Part shown: one piece after another, positions 16,542 through 25,038 of the stretch | Numbering within the stretch: the first letter of the stretch is position 1 | Layout of the letters: every line of letters starts with the position of its first letter | From: Agrococcus casei LMG 22410 | GTDB taxonomy: Bacteria > Actinomycetota > Actinomycetes > Actinomycetales > Microbacteriaceae | DNA: 64,000 bases | NCBI RefSeq assembly: GCF_900163565.1 | Contig: NZ_FUHU01000003.1 | Span: forward strand, 95,224-159,223 | Reading direction: 5' to 3' | Position numbers and translations under genes: made by a program | The notes under the pieces: generated by a model | Database searches by the model: none | What the model saw: the letters and a program-made list of their open reading frames with translations, nothing else | Told to the model about the DNA's origin: nothing

Positions 16542-16634
16542 CGAGAAACCGATTGCTGTGCCCTGCTGCAGGAGCAAAAGCCGAAAATCGACTACTTTCA
16601 GGACGGTTGCCCGCCTCCAAATGCCGGTTTCTCG
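16542..16634. repeat. Intergenic inverted repeat with CGAGAAACCG arms
   Basis: CGAGAAACCG at 16542-16551 and its exact complement CGGTTTCTCG at 16625-16634 enclose 73 bases with no gene. The same arms bracket a shorter element at 33654-33713, and the core GAGAAACCG also occurs in repeat family B. It sits between the D-amino-acid oxidase and paaG genes, close to the end of paaG. Confidence 0.5.
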
Positions 16635-16657
16635 AACTTTTCCACGAAATCGCTTCG

Positions 16658-17428
16658 CTATTTCCCCGTGAACGTCGGCTTGCGCTTCTCAGTGAACGCA
16701 GCGAAGCCCTCGCGGTAGTCGGGCGTCTCGCAGAGCGCAGCCTGCGCGCGACTCTCGTGGCCCATCGACTCCCAGAGTCCGAGCCGGTCGTCGCGCAGCT
16801 GGCGCACGAGCTGCTTCGACGCGAGAAACGCCTGTGTCGCACCGGTGGCCGCCTTCGCAGCCGCAGCGCGCGTCGCGTCCAGCACCTCGGCATCCGCGAA
16901 CACCTGCGAGAACAGGCCCGCCTGCACAGCCTCGGCGCCGCTCATGAGACGACCCGTGTAGATGAGGTCGAGGGTCTTGTGGGCTCCGAGGCGTTCGACG
17001 AACAGCGCGTGGCCGCCCGAGTCGAGGGTTGCGCCCAGGTTCGCGAACGGCGATCCGATCTTGGCCGACTCGGCGACGTAGACGACGTCGGCAGCGATCA
17101 GCAGCCCGAGCCCGAGGCCCAGGCACGCGCCGTGGGCTGCTGCGAATGTCGGCGCCGGAAACGCCGCAACTCGCTGCATGAGCGGCTGCATGATGCCTTC
17201 GAGCAGCGCGAGCACATCGTCGTTCTCGGTGTCGAGGCCCATGATGTCGCGGCCGGCGCAGAACGCCCTGCCTCGGCCTCGCAGCACCAGCGCGCGCACG
17301 CCTGCCTCTTCAGCTGCGTCGAAGGCACGGTGCAGCTCGCCGAGGTCGTCGCCGTTGAGCGCGTTCAGCTTGTCGGGTGCGTTCAGGGTGATCTCGGCAA
17401 CATCTGCGTCGATGGTCAGCTCGATCAT
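16658..17428 (-). CDS. paaG: Enoyl-CoA hydratase/isomerase, probable PaaG (ring epoxide isomerase)
   Basis: A 256-residue crotonase-fold protein. The oxyanion-hole motifs are AFCAGRDIMGL (about residues 59-69) and HGACLGLGLGLLIAADV (about 97-113). In phenylacetate clusters the copy next to paaABCDE is usually PaaG, 1,2-epoxyphenylacetyl-CoA isomerase, which makes oxepin-CoA; the other crotonase, at 31568, would then be PaaF. It starts 27 bases after paaE with a GAGGAG ribosome site and is the last gene of the leftward operon. The assignment of G versus F rests on position and the GLD/DSGG segments, not on a search. Confidence 0.75.
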   Translation of the reverse strand: MIELTIDADVAEITLNAPDKLNALNGDDLGELHRAFDAAEEAGVRALVLRGRGRAFCAGRDIMGLDTENDDVLALLEGIMQPLMQRVAAFPAPTFAAAHGACLGLGLGLLIAADVVYVAESAKIGSPFANLGATLDSGGHALFVERLGAHKTLDLIYTGRLMSGAEAVQAGLFSQVFADAEVLDATRAAAAKAATGATQAFLASKQLVRQLRDDRLGLWESMGHESRAQAALCETPDYREGFAAFTEKRKPTFTGK

Positions 17429-17455
17429 GGTGGCTCCTCAGGCTTGGGCTCAGGG

Positions 17456-18580
17456 TCACACGTCGTAGTCGACGGTGACTTTCTCGCTGGTGGGGTGCGA
17501 CTGGCAGGTCAGCACGTAGCCGCGCTCGACTTCGTCGGGTTCGAGGGCATAGTTCTCGTCCATATTGACGCTGCCTTCGATGACGCGTGCGCGACACGTT
17601 CCGCAGACGCCGCCAGAGCAGGCAAATGGAACATCAGGGCGGATGCGCAATGCAGCATTCAGAATCGTCTCGTTCGCCTCGACGGGGCTGTCGACCTGTG
17701 AGGTCTGCCCGTCGAGCTGGAACCGCACGTCGAAGACCTTGTCGCCCTTGCGCACTTCGACCGGCCGCGCGCGCTTCGGCTGCGACCCGGGCTCGCCGGT
17801 CGTGAACAGCTCGAAGCGCACGTGTGAGGCATCGACGCCGAACTCGGGCAGGGTGTCGCGCACAAGCTGCACGAGTTCGAACGGCCCGCACAGAAACCAC
17901 TCGTCGACCGTGTACGGCAGAATCACGCTCTCGAGGATCGTACGCAGACGCTCTTGGTCGAGGCGGCCCGACATCAGCGGCGACGCACGCTGCTCGCGCG
18001 AGAGCACGTGGTGCAGCGCGAACCGACTCGGATGCGCATCCTTCAGGTCTGCAAGCTCTTCGACGAACATGACGTCCATGGTCGACTTGTTCGAGTACAG
18101 CAGCGTGAAGCGGCTGTCGGGGCTGGACTCGAGCACGGTGTGCGCGAGCGAGGCGATGGGAGTGATGCCGCTGCCGGCAGCGATGCCCACGATGTGCTTG
18201 TGCTCGAACGACGGCAGGTTCGAGGTGAAGGTGCCCTGGGGGCTCATGACCTGCATCTCGTCGCCGACGGCGAGCGTGTCGTTGGCCCAGTTCGAGAAGA
18301 CGCCCCCGGCATCGCGCTTGATCGCGACCGACAGCTCACCGGGCTGCAAGGGCCGGCAGATCGAGTACGAGCGGCGCAGCTCGTCTTCGTCGACCATCGC
18401 TCGCAGCGCGACGTGCTGGCCGGGCAGGTAGTCGAACTGACCGTGCAGCGCTTCGGGAACCTCGAAGGTGACCTCGACTGAGTCGCGTGTGAGCGGCGCA
18501 ACGCGCTTGACACGCAGGGCGTGAAAGCTAGCGCGCCTGCGCGGAGCAGCGCCGGTGCTGCCCAAGTTCAATGCGGCCAT
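17456..18580 (-). CDS. paaE: Phenylacetyl-CoA epoxidase reductase subunit PaaE
   Basis: A 374-residue reductase with three domains in order: FAD-binding barrel (RSYSICRPL near residue 84), NAD(P)-binding (IVGIAAGSGITPIASL), and a C-terminal plant-type 2Fe-2S ferredoxin domain with CSGGVCGTC and a fourth cysteine in LTCQSHP. PaaE passes electrons from NADPH to the PaaA di-iron centre. ATG 18580 has a GGAG site; an upstream in-frame extension has no homology. It lies 29 bases after paaD in the paaABCDE-G operon. A short Ala/Arg-rich leader precedes the FAD domain. Confidence 0.93.
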   Translation of the reverse strand: MAALNLGSTGAAPRRRASFHALRVKRVAPLTRDSVEVTFEVPEALHGQFDYLPGQHVALRAMVDEDELRRSYSICRPLQPGELSVAIKRDAGGVFSNWANDTLAVGDEMQVMSPQGTFTSNLPSFEHKHIVGIAAGSGITPIASLAHTVLESSPDSRFTLLYSNKSTMDVMFVEELADLKDAHPSRFALHHVLSREQRASPLMSGRLDQERLRTILESVILPYTVDEWFLCGPFELVQLVRDTLPEFGVDASHVRFELFTTGEPGSQPKRARPVEVRKGDKVFDVRFQLDGQTSQVDSPVEANETILNAALRIRPDVPFACSGGVCGTCRARVIEGSVNMDENYALEPDEVERGYVLTCQSHPTSEKVTVDYDV

Positions 18581-18609
18581 CGGTGACTCCTCGAGCGGTG
18601 GTTGGAAAA

Positions 18610-19098
18610 TCAGTGGAACTTGAAGTGGTCGAAGGGCTCGAGGCACGCCAGGCACTCGTAGTGCGCCTTGCACGAGGTCGAGCCGAACTGCGAGACCGAG
18701 CGTGTGCGCAGCGACCCGCAACGGGGGCACTTGACGCCCAGCTGCACAGGGATCGGGCCAGAAGCCGGCTTCGGTCCGGGAGGCGCGATGCCGTACTGCT
18801 CGAGCTTCTGACGGCCCGACTCGCTCATCCACTCGGTCGTCCAGGTGGGCGTGAGCGAGAAGTCGACCCGCACATCCGCGAACCCCTCTGCCGTCAGGGC
18901 GAGAATGACGTCGTCACCCATCTGATCCATGGCGGGGCAGCCCGAATACGTCGGAGTCAGCGTGACGACCACGCTTTCGTCCTGCATGCGCACATCGCGA
19001 AGCACGCCGAGGTCTTCGATCGTCAGCACGGGAATCTCGGGGTCGACGACCTCAGCCGCGATGCGCCAGGCGGATGCGGGGGTCAGTACCGTGGTCAT
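18610..19098 (-). CDS. paaD: Phenylacetyl-CoA epoxidase subunit PaaD (MIP18/DUF59 family)
   Basis: A 162-residue protein with an N-terminal DUF59/MIP18 domain (VVDPEIPVLTIEDLGVLRDV, TPTYSGCPAMD) and a C-terminal cysteine-rich part, CPRCGS and CKAHYECLACLEPFDHFKFH, that probably binds zinc or helps in Fe-S or di-iron assembly. PaaD is needed for an active PaaABCE epoxidase, probably as a maturation factor. It starts 5 bases after the paaC stop and precedes paaE. Confidence 0.92.
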   Translation of the reverse strand: MTTVLTPASAWRIAAEVVDPEIPVLTIEDLGVLRDVRMQDESVVVTLTPTYSGCPAMDQMGDDVILALTAEGFADVRVDFSLTPTWTTEWMSESGRQKLEQYGIAPPGPKPASGPIPVQLGVKCPRCGSLRTRSVSQFGSTSCKAHYECLACLEPFDHFKFH

Positions 19099-19103
19099 GA
19101 TCG

Positions 19104-19919
19104 TCACCAGCTGGCATCCGGGTGTCTGCGCGCGAGCACCTGCATCTCGGCGAGAATCGGGCCCAGGTAGGTCGAGTGGTGCCCGTGCCTGCCGTCGCCC
19201 GACGACTCGGAGGTCTTCGGCTCGTCGAGTTCGGCCTCTGCGAGCACCTGTCGCAGCACGTTCATGACGGGCTCTCGAAGCGCGGATGGGCGAGGCGCGG
19301 CATCGAAGCGCTCGTGCAGTTCGTCGTCGCGGAAGAGCTCGTCGAGGTACGGCCACGTGTTGATGAGCGCGCGCTCGATGCGGCTGCGCGACTCGTCGGT
19401 GCCGCCCGCAAGGCGCAGCGTCCACTGCACAGCGTGATCGCGGTGGTAGGCGACCTCTTTGACCGACTTCGCGGCGATGCCCGCGAGGCCGGGGGAGGAA
19501 CTTTCGGCAAGCTGCGTGTAGAGCTCGAACTGGAACGCAGAGGTCAGCAGGCCCCGTGCGATCGTGTGCCCGAAGTCGCCGTTGGGCTGTTCGAACAGCC
19601 AGGCCGAGCGGAACTCGTGCTCGTCTCTGAAGTAGGCGAGCTCATCCTCGGTCTTTCCGAGGGCGGTGCCAGCGAAGTGCAGCAGGTTGCGGGCGTGGCC
19701 GAGCAGGTCGAGCGCGATGTTGCCGAGCGCGAGGTCTTCTTCGAGCTCGGGGGCGCGCGAGATCCACCAACCGAGTTGCTGGGCGAGGATGAGCGAGTCG
19801 TCGCCGATGCGCAGCGCGTACTCGGCTTCGTCGGCGCTCGCGACCAGGCCTGTGCTGGTCAGCTCGGCGTCGAGCTCGACATCGGTGACGGTGACAGAGG
19901 GCTCTGTTTCTGCGCTCAC
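19104..19919 (-). CDS. paaC: Phenylacetyl-CoA epoxidase structural subunit PaaC
   Basis: A 271-residue ferritin-like helical protein, with ADEAEYALRIGDDSLILAQQLGWWISRAPELEEDLALGNIALDLLGHARNL-type sequence typical of PaaC (segments ALRIGDDSLILAQ and NIALDLLGHARNLL seen). PaaC pairs with PaaA as a non-catalytic scaffold. GTG 19919 overlaps the paaB stop (GTGA) and is the only start consistent with family length. It sits third in the operon. Confidence 0.93.
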   Translation of the reverse strand: MSAETEPSVTVTDVELDAELTSTGLVASADEAEYALRIGDDSLILAQQLGWWISRAPELEEDLALGNIALDLLGHARNLLHFAGTALGKTEDELAYFRDEHEFRSAWLFEQPNGDFGHTIARGLLTSAFQFELYTQLAESSSPGLAGIAAKSVKEVAYHRDHAVQWTLRLAGGTDESRSRIERALINTWPYLDELFRDDELHERFDAAPRPSALREPVMNVLRQVLAEAELDEPKTSESSGDGRHGHHSTYLGPILAEMQVLARRHPDASW

Positions 19920-20221
19920 AGGTGCGGCACCCCCTGGCTCTTCTCGTAGTACGTGGCGTGGCGGTAGTTCTTGCCGGCCGGGGACTCGAAGAACGCCTCT
20001 TTCGAGCCCGGGTCGCTGGTTGTGATCTCGCTGGCCGGAACCACCCAGATGCTCACTCCCTCGCCGCGTCGCGTGTAGAGGTCGCGGGCATTGCGCAGCG
20101 CCATCGTCTCGTCGGGTGCGTGCAGCGACCCGGCGTGCACATGGCTGAGGCCGCGGCTTGCTCGCACGAAGACCTCCCACATCGGCCACTGCTCGTCGCC
20201 AGTTGCTCCTGCCGTTGCCAT
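19916..20221 (-). CDS. paaB: Phenylacetyl-CoA epoxidase subunit PaaB
   Basis: A 101-residue protein that matches the PaaB family: WPMWEVFVRASRGLSHVHAGSLHAPDETMALRNARDLYTRR, then VSIWVVPASEITTSDP. In the complex PaaB bridges PaaAC units. ATG 20221 overlaps the paaA stop by one base (TGATG), and its own stop overlaps the paaC start. The fixed overlaps suggest coupled, stoichiometric synthesis. Confidence 0.94.
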   Translation of the reverse strand: MATAGATGDEQWPMWEVFVRASRGLSHVHAGSLHAPDETMALRNARDLYTRRGEGVSIWVVPASEITTSDPGSKEAFFESPAGKNYRHATYYEKSQGVPHL

Positions 20222-21183
20222 CAGGCCACTGCCTTCAGCTGTGCCGACTGCTTGCGTGCGTACTCGGCAGCTGCCTCGCGCACCCACGCGCCGTCTTCGT
20301 GCGCCTGGCGGCGGTGTTGCAGACGCTGTGCGTTGCAGTGGCCGTGGCCCTTGAGCACGTCGAAGAACTCGTCCCAGTCGATCTCGCCCATGTCCCACTG
20401 CTCTGTCTCTTCGTTCCAGCGCAGGTCTTTGTCGGGGCACTCGAGGCCGAGGGCCTCGAACTGCGGCACGAGCATGCCGACGAAGCGCTGGCGCAGCTCG
20501 TCGTTCGAGAAGCGCTTGATTTTCCAGGCCATCGACTGTGCAGAGTTGGGCGACTCGTCGTCAGGCGGGCCGAACATCTGCAGTGACGGCCAGTACCAGC
20601 GGTTCACGGCATCCTGCGCCATCTGCTTCTGCTCAGGGGTGCCATTTGCGAGCTCGAGCAGAATCTCGAAGCCCTGCCGCTGGTGGAACGACTCCTCCTT
20701 GCAGATGCGCACCATCGCGCGGCCGTAGGGGCCATAGGATGCGCGGCACAGCGGCACCTGGTTGCAGATAGCAGCGCCGTCGACGAGCCATCCGATCGCG
20801 CCCATGTCAGCCCAGGTGGGGGTGGGGTAGTTGAAGATCGAAGAGTAGCGTGCGCGGCCCTCGATGAGCTGCTCGGTCATCGTGTCTCGTGCGATGCCGA
20901 GGGTCTGTGCCGCGGAGTAGAGGTAGAGGCCGTGGCCGGCCTCGTCTTGCACCTTGGCCATGAGGATCGCCTTGCGCTTGAGGCTCGGGGCTCGCGTGAT
21001 CCAGTTGGCTTCGGGCTGCATGCCGATGATCTCGCTGTGCGCGTGCTGCGAGATCTGCCGGATCAGCGTCTTGCGGTATGCCTCGGGCATCCAGTCGCGC
21101 GGCTCGATGCGCTGCTCTGCCTCGATGAGCGCGTCGAAGTCTGCCTGCAGCTCGTCGTCTGGGCTCGTGACTGTGGTGCTCAT
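20221..21183 (-). CDS. paaA: Phenylacetyl-CoA epoxidase catalytic subunit PaaA
   Basis: A 320-residue di-iron monooxygenase subunit. The two E-x-x-H metal motifs are visible as [12 protein letters not shown] and [11 protein letters not shown]. With PaaBCE it turns phenylacetyl-CoA into the 1,2-epoxide using O2. ATG 21183 has a GGAGG ribosome site 5-6 bases upstream. It is the first gene of the leftward operon; the PaaR-type operator at 21210-21231 lies just 27 bases before the start. Confidence 0.95.
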   Translation of the reverse strand: MSTTVTSPDDELQADFDALIEAEQRIEPRDWMPEAYRKTLIRQISQHAHSEIIGMQPEANWITRAPSLKRKAILMAKVQDEAGHGLYLYSAAQTLGIARDTMTEQLIEGRARYSSIFNYPTPTWADMGAIGWLVDGAAICNQVPLCRASYGPYGRAMVRICKEESFHQRQGFEILLELANGTPEQKQMAQDAVNRWYWPSLQMFGPPDDESPNSAQSMAWKIKRFSNDELRQRFVGMLVPQFEALGLECPDKDLRWNEETEQWDMGEIDWDEFFDVLKGHGHCNAQRLQHRRQAHEDGAWVREAAAEYARKQSAQLKAVA

Positions 21184-21209
21184 TGTCGCCTCCTTGCGAT
21201 TCGGTCTTT

Positions 21210-21231
21210 ACTGACCGATCGTTCAGTGAGT
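21210..21231. promoter_or_regulatory. PaaR-type operator between paaA and paaI
   Basis: An imperfect palindrome with the core TGACCGATCGTTCAGT and flanking ACT/AGT ends. The same 16-base core occurs at 33558-33573 before the second paa operon and nowhere else that I found. It resembles the palindromes known for actinobacterial PaaR regulators. A TATATT box follows at 21231-21236 on the plus strand, so binding would block both divergent promoters. Confidence 0.75.
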
Positions 21232-21281
21232 ATATTAGGCTCGCAGACATCCGGCAATACCGAACTCAATGAGGAGTGTCC

Positions 21282-21704
21282 GTGCCCGAAGCAGCAAGTG
21301 CCCCGCCGACCCGCGCATCCGAAGTCATGCAGAAGACCGATGCGGCTGCACGGATGCTCGGCATGGTGATCGAGAGAAACGAGCCGGGCGACGCGGTCGT
21401 CAGCATGGTGCTGCGCGACGACATGATGAACGGCTTCGCCATCACGCACGGCGGCCTCGTGTTCACGCTTGCCGACACGGCATTCGCGTATGCCTGCAAT
21501 GAAGACGAGCACGTGACTGTGGCACAGGGTGCAGAGATCTCGTTTCTCGCGAGCTCCAGGGCGGGCCAGACGCTGACCGCACAAGCACGCCGTGTGGTGC
21601 GGAGCGGCCGCAACGGCATCTACGACGTGACCGTCACATCCGACGACGGCACGCGCATTGCAGAGTTCAGGGGTCGCTCGTTCACGACCTCGAAGACCGT
21701 CTGA
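21282..21704 (+). CDS. paaI: Hotdog-fold acyl-CoA thioesterase PaaI
   Basis: A 140-residue hotdog protein with the THGGLVFTLADTAFAYACN helix that carries the family HGG motif and catalytic aspartate. PaaI removes CoA from hydroxylated phenylacetyl-CoA dead ends and so frees trapped CoA. GTG 21282 is chosen because the AGGAG site then has normal spacing of about 5 bases; GTG 21276 lies inside that site. It is the first gene of the rightward paaI-paaK-paaR operon. Confidence 0.9.
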   Translation: MPEAASAPPTRASEVMQKTDAAARMLGMVIERNEPGDAVVSMVLRDDMMNGFAITHGGLVFTLADTAFAYACNEDEHVTVAQGAEISFLASSRAGQTLTAQARRVVRSGRNGIYDVTVTSDDGTRIAEFRGRSFTTSKTV

Positions 21705-21718
21705 CATCGAAGGAGCTG

Positions 21719-23029
21719 ATGATGACCACGCCCGATACGGTCCAAGCCGACCGCTTCGACGACGGCGAGCGACTGACCCTCGACGAGCTGCGTGCGCTGC
21801 AGCTCGAGCGGCTGCAGTGGAGCGTGCGGCATGCGTACGACAATGTGCCGCTGTATCGCGAGAAGCTCGACGCCGCCGGGGTCTCGCCCGACGACATCAC
21901 GTCGCTCGACGACATTCGCAAGCTGCCCTTCACGACCAAAGAGGATCTGCGGCAGACGTATCCGTTCGGCATGTTCGCGGTGCCGATGAGCGAGGTGTCG
22001 CGCATCCACGCCTCGAGCGGCACGACCGGGCGGCCGACCGTCGTCGGCTACACGAAGCATGACCTCGACGTGTGGGCGACAGTGCTCGCGAGGTCGCTGT
22101 ACGCCTCGGGTGTGCGGCCGGGGATGATGGTGCACAACGCCTACGGCTACGGGCTCTTCACCGGCGGACTCGGTGCGCATGGCGGCATCGAGAAGCTCGG
22201 AGCCACCGTGGTGCCGATCTCGGGCGGCGGCACCGCTCGGCAGGTGCAGCTGATTCAAGACTTCAAACCAGACGTGATTCTCTGCACGCCGTCGTATCTG
22301 CTCACGATCGCCGACGCTTTGGAAGGGGCCGGAGTAGACCCCGCGTCGACCTCGCTGAAGATCGCGGTGCTCGGCGCCGAGCCGTGGACCAACGAGATGC
22401 GTGCCGAGCTTGAGCGTCGCATGGGACTCGACGCCGTCGACATCTATGGGCTCAGCGAGGTCATGGGGCCGGGCGTCGGCAACGAGTGTGTCGAGACGAA
22501 AGACGGCCCGCACATCTGGGAGGACCATTTCTACCCCGAGGTGCTCGATCCCGACACGCTCGAGCCCGTGCCCGAGGGTGAAGAGGGGGAGCTCGTGTTC
22601 ACGTCGCTGACCAAAGAGGCGTTTCCGGTGCTGCGCTACCGCACACGCGACCTCACGCGTCTGCTGCCTGGCACCGGCCGCCCGCAGTTTCGGCGCATCC
22701 AGAAGATCACCGGTCGCAATGACGACATGATCATCCTGCGTGGGGTCAACCTGTTTCCGACGCAGATCGAAGAGATCGCGCTTGAGATCGAGAACCTCAC
22801 GCCACATTTCGTGCTCGAGCTGACGCGCGCCGGGACGATGGATGCGCTGACCGTGAAGATCGAGTGTGTTCCGGGGATTCCGGCTGAAGACACCGACGTT
22901 GCCGCAGGGCTGCTGCGCAAGCGCATCAAGGATCGCATCGGCACATCCGTTGAGGTGGTGACTGTGGAGCCGGGCACGCTGCCGCGATCTGAGGGCAAGT
23001 ACAAGCGGCTCTACGACTTGCGCGACTAG
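21719..23029 (+). CDS. paaK: Phenylacetate-CoA ligase PaaK
   Basis: A 436-residue adenylate-forming enzyme with the ATP motif ASSGTTGRPTVVGYT (about residues 93-107), DIYGLSEVMGPG, the RTRDLTRLLPG hinge area, and GRNDDMIILRGVNLFPTQIEE followed by the C-terminal lysine region SEGKYKRLYDLRD. It makes phenylacetyl-CoA from phenylacetate, ATP and CoA, the first step of the pathway. AAGGAG precedes the double ATG start. It lies 14 bases after paaI and 10 before paaR. Confidence 0.95.
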   Translation: MMTTPDTVQADRFDDGERLTLDELRALQLERLQWSVRHAYDNVPLYREKLDAAGVSPDDITSLDDIRKLPFTTKEDLRQTYPFGMFAVPMSEVSRIHASSGTTGRPTVVGYTKHDLDVWATVLARSLYASGVRPGMMVHNAYGYGLFTGGLGAHGGIEKLGATVVPISGGGTARQVQLIQDFKPDVILCTPSYLLTIADALEGAGVDPASTSLKIAVLGAEPWTNEMRAELERRMGLDAVDIYGLSEVMGPGVGNECVETKDGPHIWEDHFYPEVLDPDTLEPVPEGEEGELVFTSLTKEAFPVLRYRTRDLTRLLPGTGRPQFRRIQKITGRNDDMIILRGVNLFPTQIEEIALEIENLTPHFVLELTRAGTMDALTVKIECVPGIPAEDTDVAAGLLRKRIKDRIGTSVEVVTVEPGTLPRSEGKYKRLYDLRD

Positions 23030-23039
23030 CATCGGTCGA

Positions 23040-23633
23040 GTGACGGTGAGCGAGAAGCGGGGCAGGCCAGGCTATGACCGCGAGGGCATTCTGCAGGTGG
23101 CGGTCGGCGTGTTCAATGAGCACGGCTATGACGCGACGTCTGTGGGTGTGCTTGCTGAGCGCCTAGGGCTGAGCAAATCGGCGATCTATCACCACTTCGG
23201 GTCGAAGAGCGAGTTGCTTGAGGTGGCGCTCGATCGTGCGCTGGGCGCTTTGGAGAGTGCTCGCGACAAGGCGCTGGCGGGCGAAGGGTCTGCGGCGGAG
23301 CAGCTTGAGGCTGTTCTGCGCGGTGCCGTGCAGGTGCTCGTGGCCGAGCTGCCGTACGTGACGCTGCTGCTGCGGGTGCGCGGCAACACCGACGTCGAGC
23401 GTGCTGCTGTGACGCGGCGACGTGCGTTCGACCGTTCGATGCGGGCGCTGGTCGAGGCGGCGCGTGACGAGGGCTCGCTGCGTGACGGAGTCGATGCGGG
23501 GCTGGCCGAGCGCCTGCTGTTCGGCATGATCAACTCGATTGCCGAGTGGTACCGCCCCGAGCAGGGTGGTTCGGCCGATGTCATTGCAGACCACGTGGTG
23601 TCGCTTGCTACGGCGGGGCTGTTTCGGGGCTAG
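23040..23633 (+). CDS. paaR: TetR-family regulator, probable PaaR
   Basis: A 197-residue TetR/AcrR protein. The N-terminal helix-turn-helix reads GILQVAVGVFNEHGYDATSVGVLAERLGLSKSAIYHHFGSKSELL. The C-terminal domain is helical and would bind the ligand, by analogy phenylacetyl-CoA. Position at the end of paaI-paaK and the two matching operators (21210, 33556) point to PaaR, the repressor of phenylacetate catabolism. GTG 23040 or GTG 23046 may be the start. Autoregulation would follow from its place in the operon. Confidence 0.85.
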   Translation: MTVSEKRGRPGYDREGILQVAVGVFNEHGYDATSVGVLAERLGLSKSAIYHHFGSKSELLEVALDRALGALESARDKALAGEGSAAEQLEAVLRGAVQVLVAELPYVTLLLRVRGNTDVERAAVTRRRAFDRSMRALVEAARDEGSLRDGVDAGLAERLLFGMINSIAEWYRPEQGGSADVIADHVVSLATAGLFRG

Positions 23634-23635
23634 GC

Positions 23636-24385
23636 GTGGGTGCGTTCGTGCGAATCCCGGCCGATGTTGTGCACCTGGCGGATGCACGACGCGCCACCGA
23701 GCGCAGTGTTCGGCTGCTGAGCTTTCAGGTTGCGACGACGACGGTCACTGCAGACGACTTCGCGGCGGGCAGGTTTCTTGCTGCGGGCGCGATCGGAGGG
23801 GCACCCGCGTCCGGCGTGAGCTGGTGCGAAGCAGTCAGCTGGTGCAACAGAGCCTCGGAACATGATGGGCTCGAGCCGGCATACGTGTTGGCGGGCGAGA
23901 CGGTGCACTGGAACCCAGCCTCTGACGGATATCGCCTTCCGACCGAGGCCGAGTGGGTGCTCGCGAGCAAAGGCGGTGTCGACGGCCCCCGATACGGGGC
24001 TCTTTGCGACATCGGCTGGACCGCGGCAGACGGGGTGCTCGCACCGCAGCCGGTCGCGCAGAAGCGTGCCAATGCATACGGTGTGTTCGACGTGCTCGGC
24101 AATGTCTGGGAATGGTGCTGGGACCGCCTCGACCCCGCACGGTATGGCGACTATCGCGTCTTCAAGGGCGGCGGATGGGCTGACCCCGAGTGGAGCTGCA
24201 GAGTCGGTGTTCGACGGGGCAACGCACCCGATGCTGTCGTCGACGACGTCGGTTTTCGTGTTGTGCGCGGAGTTGTCGCTGCGGAATCAGGTGTCGACGG
24301 CGGCCAGGGGTGGTCAGAGTCGGCCGACCGTGCGCGAGCATCGCTCTCGGGGCCGCTGCCCGTGGGGTGGACGCCGCTGCCGTAG
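23636..24385 (+). CDS. SUMF1/FGE-sulfatase domain protein without the FGE cysteines
   Basis: A 249-residue protein of the SUMF1 (formylglycine-generating enzyme-like) fold: FVRIPADVVHLAD at the start, YRLPTEAEWVLASKGG in the middle, NAYGVFDVLGNVWEWCWD, then GGGWADPEWSC and NAPDAVVDDVGFRVVRG at the end. When aligned on the N-x-P-D block, the two active-site cysteines of true FGE are replaced (by Glu and Val), so sulfatase activation is unlikely. GTG 23636 is 2 bases after the paaR stop, so it is probably cotranscribed. The role is unknown. The last 20 residues look like an unconserved tail. Confidence 0.75.
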   Translation: MGAFVRIPADVVHLADARRATERSVRLLSFQVATTTVTADDFAAGRFLAAGAIGGAPASGVSWCEAVSWCNRASEHDGLEPAYVLAGETVHWNPASDGYRLPTEAEWVLASKGGVDGPRYGALCDIGWTAADGVLAPQPVAQKRANAYGVFDVLGNVWEWCWDRLDPARYGDYRVFKGGGWADPEWSCRVGVRRGNAPDAVVDDVGFRVVRGVVAAESGVDGGQGWSESADRARASLSGPLPVGWTPLP

Positions 24386-24405
24386 TTTCCCCTGCCGTAG
24401 TCGAT

Positions 24406-24468
24406 TTTCTCGGTCGCTCAGGCGGTCGGCGTCGAGTATTGACGCAACGTCGCCCACAGACCGAGAAA
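24406..24468. repeat. Intergenic inverted repeat family A, copy 1 (63 bp)
   Basis: TTTCTCGGTC at 24406-24415 pairs with GACCGAGAAA at 24459-24468. Read on the opposite strand the element matches the 62-bp element at 35709-35770: the 16-base arm CTGAGCGACCGAGAAA is identical, and the flanks ACTTTC and AAAATC also agree. The surrounding gap 24386-24680 holds nothing else I can identify. Confidence 0.7.
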
Positions 24469-24680
24469 GTCGGCGGTGTCCGGGGCGGGCACGAGCCACA
24501 CCGTGTCAGCGGTGCCGGGTAGCCTGTCATCACGTTCAAGAGTCGCGGCCGTAGGTACCTGGCTGGTCGCGCGACAACCCGAATCCATCGATTCCCGGGT
24601 GTCCCAGGGCAAGAACGGGCTCACGAATCATCGTGATGCAAGCATCGATGGGGCACTGCCCCAGAGAGGGGCAAGAGCCC

Positions 24681-25038
24681 ATGTCTGTATTCAAGAATCG
24701 CGATGCCGAGGCACGCGAGCGCCTCGGCCGCGATGCGATCGAGGCGGCGTACGCCGCGCCGGATGCTGAGTTGGTCATCGAGACCGGCTTCTGGAAAGGC
24801 TTCACGAAGGCGGCTGCGCGGGCCTGGTGCTGGAATCTCTTCCAGTTCGAGCCGTACGGCTTCATCATCCCGGCGTCATTCGCCACGAGTCGTCAGCAGC
24901 AGGAGCTCGAGAGCGGGTTGATTCCCGAGAACGAGCTATATGCGAAGCGAGCGCGTGACTTCGTGCTGTTCGGTCAGTCGCCGTTGCAGTATGGGAGAAC
25001 CGGCTGGCGATGTCGTCGCCGACGTTCTGCTGGGCTGA
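24681..25038 (+). pseudogene. Small conserved-looking protein gene with a probable frameshift
   Basis: From ATG 24681 the frame codes a plausible soluble protein (MSVFKNRDAEARERLGRDAI, then FWKGFTKAAARAWCWNLFQF, ENELYAKRARDFVLFGQSPLQYG). After about residue 105, at GGG 24993-24995, the frame turns into Arg/Ser-rich nonsense. Dropping one G gives YGEPAGDVVADVLLG and a stop at 25036-25038, a natural end for a protein of about 119 residues. I do not recognise the family. The shift may be real decay or a homopolymer sequencing error. Unshifted, the frame would run to 25238. Confidence 0.5.

Noticed and set aside
21620..23032. 470-codon open frame antisense to paaK
   Set aside because: PaaK is clearly coded on the plus strand; the antisense frame has no recognisable motif.
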